From Mariniflexile gromovii (GTDB taxonomy: Bacteria; Bacteroidota; Bacteroidia; Flavobacteriales; Flavobacteriaceae): a stretch of DNA of 64,000 bases. The stretch's first letter is position 1. Each line of letters begins with the position of its first letter. Under the pieces are notes generated by a model. The model was not told where the DNA came from. It worked only from the letters and a program-made list of their open reading frames with translations, and made no database searches. The position numbers and the translations under genes are program-made. This document shows, piece by piece, positions 10,624 to 19,928 of this stretch. Location of the stretch: contig NZ_JAGJCB010000003.1 in NCBI RefSeq assembly GCF_017814435.1, positions 248,001 to 312,000 on the forward strand, in the 5' to 3' direction.

Positions 10624-11892
10624 TTAAAGATCGTATTGTTTTATTTTTCGGTACAAGGTACGTTCGCTAATGCCCAACTCAGCAGCTGCTAATTTACGTT
10701 TTCCTTGATGACGTTCAAGCGATTTTTTTATTAATTCCAATTCTTTGTCTTGTAACGATAAGGTTTCTTCTTCTTCAATTTCCTCAGCAAAATGGTATTT
10801 GTCCGGGGTTGTTTCTAAAGCATCCTGTTTTACCGCATGTTCTGGAATAGAAAGCACCTCGTCCGTATCTACAGTATCTTCTTCATATTCAGCATCATCT
10901 TCATCATTGCCATAAATTTTCTGAATTAAACTTTCATTGTTCTTTTCAACATCTTTGGTGTTGCCGTTTTTCATCAGTTCTAAAGTAAGCTTCTTTAAAT
11001 CGTTCAAGTCGCTTTTCATGTCGAACAATACTTTGTATAGAATTTCGCGTTCGCTACTAAAATCGCTTTCGGCTTTTGAAGTTTTGATGACTGCGGGCAA
11101 ATTGCTAGATGATGCTGGTAAATAACTTTTTAGGGTTTCGGCAGAAATGGTTCTGTTTTGTTCTAAAACCGAGAGTTGTTCGGCAATGTTTCGTAACTGA
11201 CGAATGTTTCCTGCCCAACGGTGTTTTAACAGCATTTGTACTGCAGCATCGGTAAGTTTGATGGTGGGCATTTTGTATTTAAGTGCAAAATCGCTAGCGA
11301 ATTTTCTAAATAATAAATGAATATCTTCTTGCCTATCGCGAAGTGGTGGTAAATGAATGTCAACGGTGCTTAAACGGTAGTACAAATCTTCACGAAACTT
11401 TTCTTTTTCTATGGCTTCAAACATATTCACGTTGGTAGCCGCTACAATGCGTACATTGGTTTTTTGCACTTTACTGGAGCCTACTTTTAAAAACTCGCCA
11501 TTTTCCAAAACACGTAAAAGGCGTACTTGGGTGGTAAGCGGAAGCTCGCCAACTTCATCTAAAAAAATAGTACCGCCATCGGCTACTTCAAAATAGCCTT
11601 CACGGGTTTGGGTTGCTCCTGTAAACGATCCTTTTTCATGGCCAAAAAGTTCACTATCTATAGTGCCTTCGGGTATGGCTCCACAGTTTACCGCAATGTA
11701 TTTGTTGTGCTTTCTGTGTGAAAGCTGATGTATTATTTTTGGAATACTTTCTTTACCCACGCCACTTTCGCCAGTAACCAACACCGAAATATCGGTAGGA
11801 GCCACTTGAATCGCTTTTTCTATGGCACGATTTAGCGCAGGCGTATTGCCAATAATACCAAAACGTTGTTTTATAGCTTGAATTGATTCCAT
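10624..11892 (-). CDS. Sigma-54-interacting AAA+ transcriptional regulator
   Basis: A 422-residue bacterial enhancer-binding protein without an N-terminal receiver or sensor domain. The AAA+ module begins at once: Walker A GESGVGKE at residues 41-48, the sigma-54 contact loop GSFTGA at 88-93 (a Ser for the second Ala of GAFTGA) and Walker B IFLDE at about 109-113. An acidic linker (about residues 320-375) leads to a Fis-type helix-turn-helix (about 390-422: [22 protein letters not shown]). It would activate sigma-54 promoters, with targets unknown. The gene lies between miaB and lptE on the same strand, an arrangement I know from other Flavobacteriia. Confidence 0.92.
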   Translation of the reverse strand: MESIQAIKQRFGIIGNTPALNRAIEKAIQVAPTDISVLVTGESGVGKESIPKIIHQLSHRKHNKYIAVNCGAIPEGTIDSELFGHEKGSFTGATQTREGYFEVADGGTIFLDEVGELPLTTQVRLLRVLENGEFLKVGSSKVQKTNVRIVAATNVNMFEAIEKEKFREDLYYRLSTVDIHLPPLRDRQEDIHLLFRKFASDFALKYKMPTIKLTDAAVQMLLKHRWAGNIRQLRNIAEQLSVLEQNRTISAETLKSYLPASSSNLPAVIKTSKAESDFSSEREILYKVLFDMKSDLNDLKKLTLELMKNGNTKDVEKNNESLIQKIYGNDEDDAEYEEDTVDTDEVLSIPEHAVKQDALETTPDKYHFAEEIEEEETLSLQDKELELIKKSLERHQGKRKLAAAELGISERTLYRKIKQYDL

Positions 11893-11896
11893 TATT

Positions 11897-11931
11897 AAGT
11901 TAAAAGTTAAAAGTTGAAAGTTAAAAGTTGA
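11897..11931 (+). repeat. Heptad tandem array between miaB and the sigma-54 regulator
   Basis: Five 7-bp units (AAGTTAA, AAGTTAA, AAGTTGA, AAGTTAA, AAGTTGA) start four bases upstream of the regulator start codon. An AT-rich inverted segment follows up to the miaB stop. Confidence 0.7.
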
Positions 11932-11960
11932 AAAGTTTTGAACTTAATCATTGTTAATTT

Positions 11961-13409
11961 TCAATTGTTAATTGAATACCCAATCGCTTCACCAATAAGT
12001 GTGGCACTGGTGCAATCGGTAACTTGTACGTTTACAAAATCGCCAATTTTATAGTTGCCTTTTGGGAAAACCGTTACTAAACTATGTTGGGTTCTTCCAG
12101 ACCAATGTTCGCTGGATTTTTTAGATTCTTTTTCAATAAGCACTTCTACAACCGTGTTTAAGTTTTGTCGGGTTCTGAAGCCGCTGTGCTTTTGTTGAAG
12201 CTCAACCATTTCAGCAAGTCTTCGTTTTTTGGTTTCTTCAGGAACATCATCCTCCATTTTACGTTCTGCCAACGTTCCTGGGCGTTCAGAATAGGTGAAC
12301 ATATAACCAAAATCGTATTTTACATAGTCCATTAACGATATGGTGTCTTGAAAATCGGCTTCCGTTTCAGTAGGGAAACCAACAATCATATCTTGACTGA
12401 TAGCGCAATCTGGAATAACACGTTTGATATTATCAATCAACTGCATGTATTCTTCACGCGTGTGCAAACGGTTCATTTCTTTTAAAATACGGTCGCTTCC
12501 ACTTTGTACCGGTAAATGGATATGATTGCAAATGTTAGGATGTTTTGCCATGGTTTCAACCACATCCATCGTTAAATCTTGAGGGTTGGAGGTTGAAAAG
12601 CGAATACGCATTTTAGGTTGTGCCTTGGCGCAGATATCTAATAGGTTGGAGAAATTAACGGCTGTTGCTCTTTGTAAATCGGAAGCTTTTTCAAAATCCT
12701 TTTTCAAACCACCACCATACCAAAGGTAACTATCAACGTTCTGACCCAAAAGGGTAACTTCTTTATAACCTCTGCTCCATAAATCGTTAATCTCTTCAAT
12801 AATACTTTGTGGGTCTCTACTGCGTTCGCGTCCGCGGGTAAAAGGCACCACGCAAAACGTACACATATTATCGCACCCACGTGTAATAGAGACAAAAGCG
12901 GTAACACCATTGCTGTTTAAACGTACGGGAGAAATATCACCATAGGTTTCTTCCTTTGAAAGGATGACGTTGATGGCATCGTGACCTTCGTCAACTTCGG
13001 CTAAAAGGTTTGGTAAATCTTTATAGGCATCGGGTCCAACCACCAAATCAACTATTTTTTCTTCTTCTAAAAATTTGGTTTTCAGTCGTTCAGCCATACA
13101 GCCTAAAACACCAACTTTCATGGATGGATTGTGGTCGCGCTTTACGGCATTATATTTTTCTAAACGTTTACGAACGGTTTGTTCTGCTTTATCACGAATA
13201 GAGCAGGTGTTTACCAAGACTAAATCGGCATCTTCTAAATTTTGGGTGGTGTTAAAACCTTGATCCGCTAAAATGGAAGCAACAATTTCGCTGTCGCTAA
13301 AATTCATAGCGCACCCATAACTTTCAATAAAAAGTTTGCGTTTGTTACCTTCTTTCTGTTCAATAACTAAAGTTTCCCCTTGTTTATTTTCGTCTATTAT
13401 CTTTTCCAT
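11961..13409 (-). CDS. miaB: tRNA-2-methylthio-N6-dimethylallyladenosine synthase MiaB
   Basis: A 482-residue radical-SAM methylthiotransferase from the ATG at 13409. The N-terminal domain carries the first [4Fe-4S] cysteines Cys33 (YGCAMN), Cys69 (NTCSIRD) and Cys104 (LGCMAE). The radical-SAM cluster CDNMCTFC gives Cys179, Cys183 and Cys186. The C-terminal TRAM segment ends VTDCTSATLIGEAIG. It adds a methylthio group to i6A37 of tRNAs reading UNN codons. A longer open frame reaches 13475, but a -7 box at 13444-13451 lies within that extension, which supports the start used here. It heads the minus-strand envelope operon. Confidence 0.97.
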   Translation of the reverse strand: MEKIIDENKQGETLVIEQKEGNKRKLFIESYGCAMNFSDSEIVASILADQGFNTTQNLEDADLVLVNTCSIRDKAEQTVRKRLEKYNAVKRDHNPSMKVGVLGCMAERLKTKFLEEEKIVDLVVGPDAYKDLPNLLAEVDEGHDAINVILSKEETYGDISPVRLNSNGVTAFVSITRGCDNMCTFCVVPFTRGRERSRDPQSIIEEINDLWSRGYKEVTLLGQNVDSYLWYGGGLKKDFEKASDLQRATAVNFSNLLDICAKAQPKMRIRFSTSNPQDLTMDVVETMAKHPNICNHIHLPVQSGSDRILKEMNRLHTREEYMQLIDNIKRVIPDCAISQDMIVGFPTETEADFQDTISLMDYVKYDFGYMFTYSERPGTLAERKMEDDVPEETKKRRLAEMVELQQKHSGFRTRQNLNTVVEVLIEKESKKSSEHWSGRTQHSLVTVFPKGNYKIGDFVNVQVTDCTSATLIGEAIGYSINN

Positions 13410-13443
13410 AGTTTGCTGTAAACACGTATTTTCAATAAGCATG

Positions 13444-13482
13444 CAAAGATACAATATATTTATGTTTTGTGACAAAGTGTCA
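13444..13482 (-). promoter_or_regulatory. Predicted miaB promoter with an overlapping palindromic operator-like site
   Basis: On the minus strand TTG (plus 13473-13475) and TATCTTTG (13444-13451) are 21 bases apart, which fits the Bacteroidota promoter. The palindrome TGACAAAGTGTCA (13470-13482) covers the -33 TTG, where a repressor would be expected to bind. Confidence 0.55.
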
Positions 13483-13562
13483 TATTTAAAAATTTATTAA
13501 ATTTTGAAAATATGTAGGAATGTATTTCCTTTGATGGAAAACTAACCAATACTTAAAACCGA

Positions 13563-14348
13563 ATGAATGCAATTAATAGTCTATTAGATAAAATAGAAAA
13601 GGCGAAAGCTTTAGATTTTGGAACCATTTTTAATCAATCCATAGAATTGTTCAAAAAAGTGTGGGTACAAGGTTTGGTTATGTTGTTGTTGATCATGCTT
13701 TTAATGGTGCCTTTTTATTTAATTATGTATTTGCCAATGCTTGGAATGGGGTTGATTGACCCACAATCATTTCAAAATATGGAAAATATGCAGGATTTTA
13801 CACCGTTATTGATGATACCATTTATCATATTTGCACTTCTGTTCTCATTTTTTGCCATGGTTATTGGTCTTGGTATGAAAGCCTCCTTTTATAGAATCTG
13901 TAAGTTGAAGGATTTAGAAGAAATGGGGGCTGATGATTATTTCTACTATTTAAAGAAACCGTATTTGGGCAAAGTTATAAAGTTGTCTCTAGCTACTTTC
14001 GGTATTTCGGTTGCCGCTATGTTGTTATGTTTCCTTCCTATAATATATGTGATGGTCCCTATAGCTTTAATGAATGCTATTTTTGCTTTCAATCCGGAAT
14101 TATCAACATCTGAAATTGTAAAAGCAGCATTTAAGTTAGGAAATAAAAAATGGTTATTAACTTTTGGTTTAATGATTGTTTCTGGGTTTCTAGCGGGAAT
14201 AGTGGGTATGTTAATGTGCTGTATAGGTATTTATGTTACAACATCATTTACATACTTGCCAATATATTTCATTTATAAAGAATCTGTTGGTTTTGATAAA
14301 AATGAAAGCAACGGCAATAAAGAAAGTTACGGAATGTCTTATGAATAA
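13563..14348 (+). CDS. Polytopic membrane protein, function unknown
   Basis: A 261-residue integral membrane protein with about five hydrophobic segments (roughly residues 33-60, 75-105, 135-170, 190-220 and 222-245). It is preceded by an amphipathic start (INSLLDKIEKAKALDFGTIFNQSIELFKKVW) of a kind common in Bacteroidota hypothetical proteins. The hydrophilic tail is rich in Asn, Glu and Lys. I do not recognise a catalytic motif. It is divergent from miaB, followed by its own terminator, and stands before topA. Membership of a DUF4013-like or GDPD-membrane-domain-like group is possible but not shown. Confidence 0.8.
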   Translation: MNAINSLLDKIEKAKALDFGTIFNQSIELFKKVWVQGLVMLLLIMLLMVPFYLIMYLPMLGMGLIDPQSFQNMENMQDFTPLLMIPFIIFALLFSFFAMVIGLGMKASFYRICKLKDLEEMGADDYFYYLKKPYLGKVIKLSLATFGISVAAMLLCFLPIIYVMVPIALMNAIFAFNPELSTSEIVKAAFKLGNKKWLLTFGLMIVSGFLAGIVGMLMCCIGIYVTTSFTYLPIYFIYKESVGFDKNESNGNKESYGMSYE

Positions 14349-14365
14349 ATCATGAAAATTTTGAT

Positions 14366-14404
14366 AAAAAAAGCTGTGTTTTATTTAAAAATACGGCTTT
14401 TTTT
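14366..14404 (+). terminator. Terminator after the membrane-protein gene
   Basis: A 12-bp stem with one G-U pair (AAAAAAAGCTGT, 14366-14377; ACGGCTTTTTTT, 14393-14404) ends in a T-run, 17 bases after the stop codon. Confidence 0.8.
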
Positions 14405-14459
14405 ATTTGAAAATAAAACAGATAATCCCTAAAATTAGGCAGATAAACTTTTTTTCATA

Positions 14460-14467
14460 TACATTTG
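14460..14467 (+). promoter_or_regulatory. -7 box of the predicted topA promoter
   Basis: TACATTTG matches TAnnTTTG and ends 20 bases before the topA ATG. No TTG is seen at the expected upstream distance. Confidence 0.45.
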
Positions 14468-14486
14468 TATCTTCAAAAAATGAAGT

Positions 14487-16976
14487 ATGGCGAAGAATTT
14501 AGTAATTGTAGAGTCACCTGCAAAGGCGAAAACTATCGAGAAATTTTTAGGAAAAGATTTTAAGGTAGAGTCTAGCTTTGGGCATATAGCAGACCTTCCA
14601 TCAAAGGAATTGGGTGTGAATGTTGATGGTGATTTTAAACCAAAATATGAAGTTTCAAAAGATAAAAAAGCAGTTGTAAAAAAACTGAAAGACTTAGCTA
14701 AAAATGCCGATATGGTTTGGTTGGCAAGTGATGAGGACCGCGAGGGAGAAGCTATAGCGTGGCATTTGGCGGAAACTTTAAAATTGGATAAAGATAAAAC
14801 GAAACGTATTGTTTTTCATGAAATTACTAAAACGGCCATTCAAAAAGCAATTGAAAACCCAAGGGGAATTGATTACGATTTGGTGGATGCGCAACAGGCA
14901 CGCCGTGTGTTGGATAGAATTGTTGGGTATGAGCTTTCGCCCGTATTATGGCGTAAAGTAAAAGGAGGTTTATCGGCAGGTCGTGTACAATCGGTTTCAG
15001 TTAGATTGATTGTAGAGCGCGAACGCGAAATTCAAAACTTTACGGCAGAAGCATCTTATAGAATTGATGCTGAGTTTTCAAATGAAGAAGGGCAAACCTT
15101 TAAGGCAAAGTTACCTAAAACCTTTTCAACCAAAGAAGAAGCACAAAAGTTTTTAGAAAAGAATGCTACGGCTACTTTTAAGGTTTCAGATCTAGAGAAA
15201 AAGCCAGCTAAAAAATCGCCAGCAGCTCCTTTCACCACTTCAACATTACAGCAAGAAGCATCTCGTAAGCTTTATTTTTCGGTAAGTAAAACCATGACGA
15301 TGGCACAACGCCTATACGAAGCGGGTTTAATTACATACATGAGAACCGATAGTGTAAATTTATCGGATGAAGCCAAAAAAGGCGCTAAAGCAGAAATTGA
15401 AAGTGCCTATGGTTCAAAATATAGCAAAACTAGAAATTATACAGGAAAATCTAAAGGGGCTCAAGAGGCGCATGAGGCGATACGTCCTACTGATTTTGCA
15501 GTGCATTCGGTAGATATTGATAGAGATCAAGCTCGTTTGTACGATTTAATTTGGAAACGTGCCATTGCATCACAAATGAGTGAGGCAGAGTTGGAACGTA
15601 CCAACGTAAAGATTGCAGCATCAACCCATAATGAAACTTTTACAGCTAATGGAGAAGTTATCACGTTTGATGGGTTTTTAAAAGTTTATTTAGAAAGTAC
15701 CGATGATGAAGATGTAGAGCAAGAAGGTATGCTTCCAGCAATGAGAACCAACGAAACCTTGCTTAATAACTACATAACAGCTACCGAGCGTTACACGCGT
15801 CCGCCTTACAGATACACCGAGGCTTCTTTGGTAAAGCAATTGGAAGAATTGGGTATAGGGCGTCCGTCAACTTACGCGCCAACTATTTCAACCATTCAAC
15901 AAAGAAATTATGTTGAAAAAGGAACGGTTGAAGGTGTGGAGCGTGAGTACACACAGCTTACGCTTAAAAAAGGTGTGGTAAAAGACAAAACACTTACCGA
16001 AAAGGTTGGATCGGATAAAGGGAAATTGGTTCCAACGGACATCGGAATGATTGTTACCGACTTTTTGGTGAATCATTTCGAACATATTTTAGATTACAAT
16101 TTCACAGCGAAAGTTGAAGAAGACTTCGATAACATTGCTGAAGGAAAAGAAGATTGGACTAAAATGATGAAAGCGTTTTATAAAGACTTCCATCCACAGG
16201 TTGAAGACGTTCAAGAGAATGCAGATAGGGAATCGGGTGAACGTGTTTTAGGAACCGACCCCAAAACAGGTAAACAAGTAAGTGTACGTTTGGGTAAATT
16301 TGGGCCTATGGTGCAAATTGGAACACCTGATGATGAAGAAAAACCTCAGTTCGCGAGCTTAAGTCCAGATCAGCAATTAAATACTATTACTTATGAAGAA
16401 GCGATGGATTTATTTCAACTACCTAAAAATCTTGGTACCTATAAAGGTGAAGAAGTTGAGGTAAATAACGGGCGTTTTGGACCTTATGTTAAGTTTGGTG
16501 ATGCTTTTGTTTCGCTTCCAAAAGGCGTAGATCCCTTAAGTGTGGAGTTGGATGATGCCATTGTTTTAATTAAAGAAAAAGAGGAGGCAGATGCCCCAAT
16601 TTATACCTATAAAAAATTACCCGTTCAAAAAGGAAAAGGTCGTTTTGGGCCCTTTATCAAATGGAACAATATGTTCATTAACGTGAACAGTAAATACGAT
16701 TGGGACAACTTATCAGATAAAGATATCGTGGAACTTATCGAGACCAAAATTCAAAAAGAGATAGATAAGGTTATCCATAATTGGGAAGAAGAAGGCATTC
16801 GTGTTGAAAAAGCCCGTTGGGGAAGACACAATGTACTGAAAGGGAAAATAAAAGTGGAGTTGGATAAATCGGTTGATGTATCAAAAATGACTTTAGAAGA
16901 AGCCAAAGCCTTAATTGAAGCCAAAGCGCCCAAGAAAAAAACAGTTAAAAAGAAATCTACTGCCAAGAAAAAATAA
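14487..16976 (+). CDS. topA: DNA topoisomerase I
   Basis: An 829-residue type IA topoisomerase that relaxes negative supercoils. The TOPRIM domain opens with LVIVESPAKAKTIEKFLG (residues 4-21) and has the acidic DEDREGEAIAWH motif (about 81-92). Tyr284 in GLITYMRTDS is the nucleophile that forms the 5'-phosphotyrosine. The C-terminal part has no zinc-finger cysteines. It carries repeats of the form FGPYVKFG / FGPFIKW and a Lys-rich tail (KKKTVKKKSTAKKK), as in other Bacteroidota enzymes. The start at 14487 gives the standard N-terminus. Confidence 0.98.
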   Translation: MAKNLVIVESPAKAKTIEKFLGKDFKVESSFGHIADLPSKELGVNVDGDFKPKYEVSKDKKAVVKKLKDLAKNADMVWLASDEDREGEAIAWHLAETLKLDKDKTKRIVFHEITKTAIQKAIENPRGIDYDLVDAQQARRVLDRIVGYELSPVLWRKVKGGLSAGRVQSVSVRLIVEREREIQNFTAEASYRIDAEFSNEEGQTFKAKLPKTFSTKEEAQKFLEKNATATFKVSDLEKKPAKKSPAAPFTTSTLQQEASRKLYFSVSKTMTMAQRLYEAGLITYMRTDSVNLSDEAKKGAKAEIESAYGSKYSKTRNYTGKSKGAQEAHEAIRPTDFAVHSVDIDRDQARLYDLIWKRAIASQMSEAELERTNVKIAASTHNETFTANGEVITFDGFLKVYLESTDDEDVEQEGMLPAMRTNETLLNNYITATERYTRPPYRYTEASLVKQLEELGIGRPSTYAPTISTIQQRNYVEKGTVEGVEREYTQLTLKKGVVKDKTLTEKVGSDKGKLVPTDIGMIVTDFLVNHFEHILDYNFTAKVEEDFDNIAEGKEDWTKMMKAFYKDFHPQVEDVQENADRESGERVLGTDPKTGKQVSVRLGKFGPMVQIGTPDDEEKPQFASLSPDQQLNTITYEEAMDLFQLPKNLGTYKGEEVEVNNGRFGPYVKFGDAFVSLPKGVDPLSVELDDAIVLIKEKEEADAPIYTYKKLPVQKGKGRFGPFIKWNNMFINVNSKYDWDNLSDKDIVELIETKIQKEIDKVIHNWEEEGIRVEKARWGRHNVLKGKIKVELDKSVDVSKMTLEEAKALIEAKAPKKKTVKKKSTAKKK

Positions 16977-17145
16977 ATTTTCAGTAGGATTAAATAAAAG
17001 ATAAAAAGCAGCATCTTAAATTGTTGAATTTTAATTTTTTGTAGATTATTTTTACGTTAACCACATGTAATAAGTCGCTATTTCTTATCATATTTGTATG
17101 AAAGCTAATAGAGAAAAACTTTTAATACAAAACAGTATATTTTAA

Positions 17146-18312
17146 ATGAACTTTAATTTTCTTTCACCTGTTTCAGATGTGGTTTTGGCTCATAACGAAT
17201 TACTTTCTTTACAAGCACTGGGTAGAAAAATTAGGATTCATTCTGCACAAAAAGGAATTCCAGATTTAGAAGGCGTTCAAATTGCCATGCTTGGCGTTCT
17301 TGAAAACAGAAATGATGTTAATTATATAGGAGAGGAGTTTCAATTAAATGAAATTCGTAAGGCATTTTATGGTCTTTTCCCAGGGAGTTGGCATACTACC
17401 ATTGCCGATTTAGGGAACATCAATAAAGGAGAAAGTGTAGAAGATACCTACTTTGCGTTAAAAACCACCATTGCTATTTTAATTAAAAAAAATATCATAC
17501 CTATTATATTAGGAGGTACCCAAGATCTTACTTACCCCAATTACAGGGCTTACGATACCATTATGCCCATGGTGAATATTGTTAATGTAGATTGTAAGTT
17601 TGATTTGGGAGATTCTAGCAAGCCCATAAAAAACGACAGTTTCGTAGGTAAAATAATTTTAGACCAACCCTATAATCTGTTTAATTATGCCACTATAGGC
17701 TATCAAACCTATTTCAATTCGCAGGAAGAAAAGGATCTAATGGATAGCCTTTATTTTGAATCTTATAGATTGGGAGATGTGTCAAAAGATATTACCATTA
17801 CAGAACCTGTAATGCGAGATGCTAATATTGTAAGTATAGATTTAAGTTCGGTAAAGGCTTCTGAGGTTAGTTTAAATCAAAAGTTTTCCCCTAACGGATT
17901 AACGGGCAAAGAAATATGTGCCATCTCTCGTTATGCCGGCATCAGTAATAAAGTAAGTTCTTTCGGTATTTATGAGTATAAACCATCAAAAGATGACGAT
18001 ATTACTTCCATGCTTATTTCCCAAATGCTTTGGTACTTTATAGAAGGTGTAAATTATAGAGTGAAAGATGATGATTTTACCGATGATAGCAGTTACCAAA
18101 AGTACATAACATTGGTAGAATCTCAGGAATTGGTGTTTTATAAAAGCAATAAAACTGGCAGATGGTGGATTGAAATACCTTTTTTATCAGAAATTAATAA
18201 TAAATTGAAGAGACACACGTTATTACCTTGCATGCATCAAGATTATCTAGATGCATGTGCTAATAAGGTGCCAGACCGCTGGTATAAAGCGTTTCAAAAG
18301 AATTGTGTTTAG
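17146..18312 (+). CDS. Arginase/formimidoylglutamase-fold protein with degraded metal site
   Basis: A 388-residue protein with the ureohydrolase fold. The Mn-binding signatures are recognisable but altered. GGGHD reads GGTQD (residues 123-127, His to Gln126). DAHxD reads DCKFD (149-153, His to Lys151). SxDxD reads SIDLS (230-234, second Asp to Ser234). Three of the six usual metal ligands are therefore replaced, and a normal binuclear Mn site is unlikely. The C-terminal region (about 300-388) adds a W/Y-rich extension (KSNKTGRWWIEIPF). It sits just before gldK on the same strand. I infer a pseudoenzyme or binding role, possibly linked to the T9SS, and not ureohydrolase activity. Confidence 0.85.
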   Translation: MNFNFLSPVSDVVLAHNELLSLQALGRKIRIHSAQKGIPDLEGVQIAMLGVLENRNDVNYIGEEFQLNEIRKAFYGLFPGSWHTTIADLGNINKGESVEDTYFALKTTIAILIKKNIIPIILGGTQDLTYPNYRAYDTIMPMVNIVNVDCKFDLGDSSKPIKNDSFVGKIILDQPYNLFNYATIGYQTYFNSQEEKDLMDSLYFESYRLGDVSKDITITEPVMRDANIVSIDLSSVKASEVSLNQKFSPNGLTGKEICAISRYAGISNKVSSFGIYEYKPSKDDDITSMLISQMLWYFIEGVNYRVKDDDFTDDSSYQKYITLVESQELVFYKSNKTGRWWIEIPFLSEINNKLKRHTLLPCMHQDYLDACANKVPDRWYKAFQKNCV

Positions 18313-18394
18313 TACTGAATAATAGGCAAAGAGTACATTTCATCGGTAAAATGCTATTTTTTTACGATGAAGCGTATTTTTTTCGTAAAAAAAG

Positions 18395-18425
18395 TTGTTT
18401 ATTAAAAAATATATAAATAAGTTTA
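18395..18425 (+). promoter_or_regulatory. Predicted gldKLMN promoter
   Basis: TTG (18395-18397) is followed after 20 bases by TAAGTTTA (18418-18425), seven of eight positions of the -7 box. It lies 42 bases upstream of gldK. A 10-bp stem (TTTTTTTACG 18357-18366 / CGTAAAAAAA 18384-18393) sits just upstream. Confidence 0.5.
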
Positions 18426-18467
18426 CGCTCTCAAAATAAAGCTTAAATAATTAACCTCGAGTTTTCT

Positions 18468-19832
18468 ATGGATATGAAGAAGTTTGTATTATTAACCGCA
18501 GTAATGACAATACTTGCAAGTTGTGGCTCTAACGATAAGGGCGAACTTGTAGGTGATAAAGGAAAAAGTTGGCACCCAGAAAAGCCTTACGGAATGGAAC
18601 TTATTCCAGGAGGTTCATTTATAATGGGTAAAGGTGATGATGATTTGGCGGGTGTCCAAGATGCCCCAGCTAAAACAGCAACAGTTAGAGCCTTTTATAT
18701 GGACGCAACTGAAATAACCAATAGCGAATATCGTGAATTTGTTAATTGGGTTAGGGATTCTATATTAAGATACAAGTTAGCTGTTTTGGCTGACGAAGTA
18801 GGTAAGGTACCAGATGATGGAGGTATTGGTGAATATGCATTTAAAGATGCTGATACAGCTAATATGTCTGTGTATGAAAAATATATGTTCGAAAACTATA
18901 CGGGATTAGGACCTACTGGTTACGAAGGAAGAAAAATTAATAACAAGGTTAAATTAATTTTTGATACTTCAAAATATCCAGATGAGTATTATACCGAAGT
19001 GATGGATACTATGTACTTACCATTAGAGGATTCTTACAATGGACAACGTACTTGGGATGTTAAAAAGTTCAAGTTTCAGTATAGCCATATGGATATACAA
19101 GAAGCTGCAAGAAATAGAGGTATCAAACGTAGAGATGCTATAGTGAAAGAAGAAATTGAAGTATATCCAGATACAGCAGTATGGATAAGAGACTTTTCAT
19201 ATTCTTATAATGAACCTATGCACAACGATTACTTTTGGCATGATGCATATAGTGAATATCCAGTAGTAGGAGTTACCTGGAAACAAGCTAAGGCATTTTG
19301 TGAATGGAGAACTATTAAGAAAAATTCATACCAAAAATCAAGAAAAGCAGCTATGGTAAACACATTCAGATTGCCATCGGAAGCTGAGTGGGAATATGCC
19401 GCAAGAGGAGGTCTTCAAGCAGCAACTTATCCATGGGGAGGTCCTTACACAAAAAGTGATAGAGGTTGTTTTATGGCAAACTTTAAGCCTGTAAGAGGTG
19501 ATTACGCTGCAGACCAAGCATTATATACAGTAGAAGCTAAGTCTTACGAGCCTAACGATTACAACTTGTTTAATATGGCTGGAAACGTAGCGGAATGGGT
19601 AAATGCTTCATATGATCCATCGTCTTACGAATATACATCAACCATTAACCCTAGTGTTAATGATAAAAACAACCAACGTAAAATTGTTAGAGGTGGTTCT
19701 TGGAAAGACGTAGCTTACTTTTTACAAGTAAGTTCAAGAGATTATGAATATGCAGATTCTGCAAGAAGTTACATTGGTTTTAGAACAGTTCAAGATTACA
19801 TGGGGACACAAGCAACTGGTAATAAAAAATAA
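18468..19832 (+). CDS. gldK: Gliding motility / type IX secretion lipoprotein GldK
   Basis: A 454-residue outer-membrane-anchored lipoprotein (lipobox ILASC, lipidated Cys19) with a formylglycine-generating-enzyme-like (SUMF1) domain. Recognisable segments are GMELIPGGSFIMGKGDDD (about residues 42-58), MDATEITNSEYREFVNW, FRLPSEAEWEYAARGG (about 303-317) and GSWKDVAYFLQVSSRDY near the end. GldK forms the periplasmic ring of the T9SS motor with GldN. The fold is used structurally and the protein is not thought to act on sulfatases. The first of the tightly ordered gldK-L-M-N set. An alternative start two codons in (MKKF) would give the same mature protein. Confidence 0.97.
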   Translation: MDMKKFVLLTAVMTILASCGSNDKGELVGDKGKSWHPEKPYGMELIPGGSFIMGKGDDDLAGVQDAPAKTATVRAFYMDATEITNSEYREFVNWVRDSILRYKLAVLADEVGKVPDDGGIGEYAFKDADTANMSVYEKYMFENYTGLGPTGYEGRKINNKVKLIFDTSKYPDEYYTEVMDTMYLPLEDSYNGQRTWDVKKFKFQYSHMDIQEAARNRGIKRRDAIVKEEIEVYPDTAVWIRDFSYSYNEPMHNDYFWHDAYSEYPVVGVTWKQAKAFCEWRTIKKNSYQKSRKAAMVNTFRLPSEAEWEYAARGGLQAATYPWGGPYTKSDRGCFMANFKPVRGDYAADQALYTVEAKSYEPNDYNLFNMAGNVAEWVNASYDPSSYEYTSTINPSVNDKNNQRKIVRGGSWKDVAYFLQVSSRDYEYADSARSYIGFRTVQDYMGTQATGNKK

Positions 19833-19928
19833 AACGAATAAAATTTAATCAAATCAAATCAATAATAAATTTAACCTATTAATTAACCTACTTAAGTATT
19901 ATTTACTTAAAATTAAAAATCGAAAATT

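Noticed and set aside
13410..13475. 22-residue N-terminal extension of MiaB
   Set aside because: A -7 box lies inside it and the extra residues do not resemble the family. The ATG at 13409 fits.
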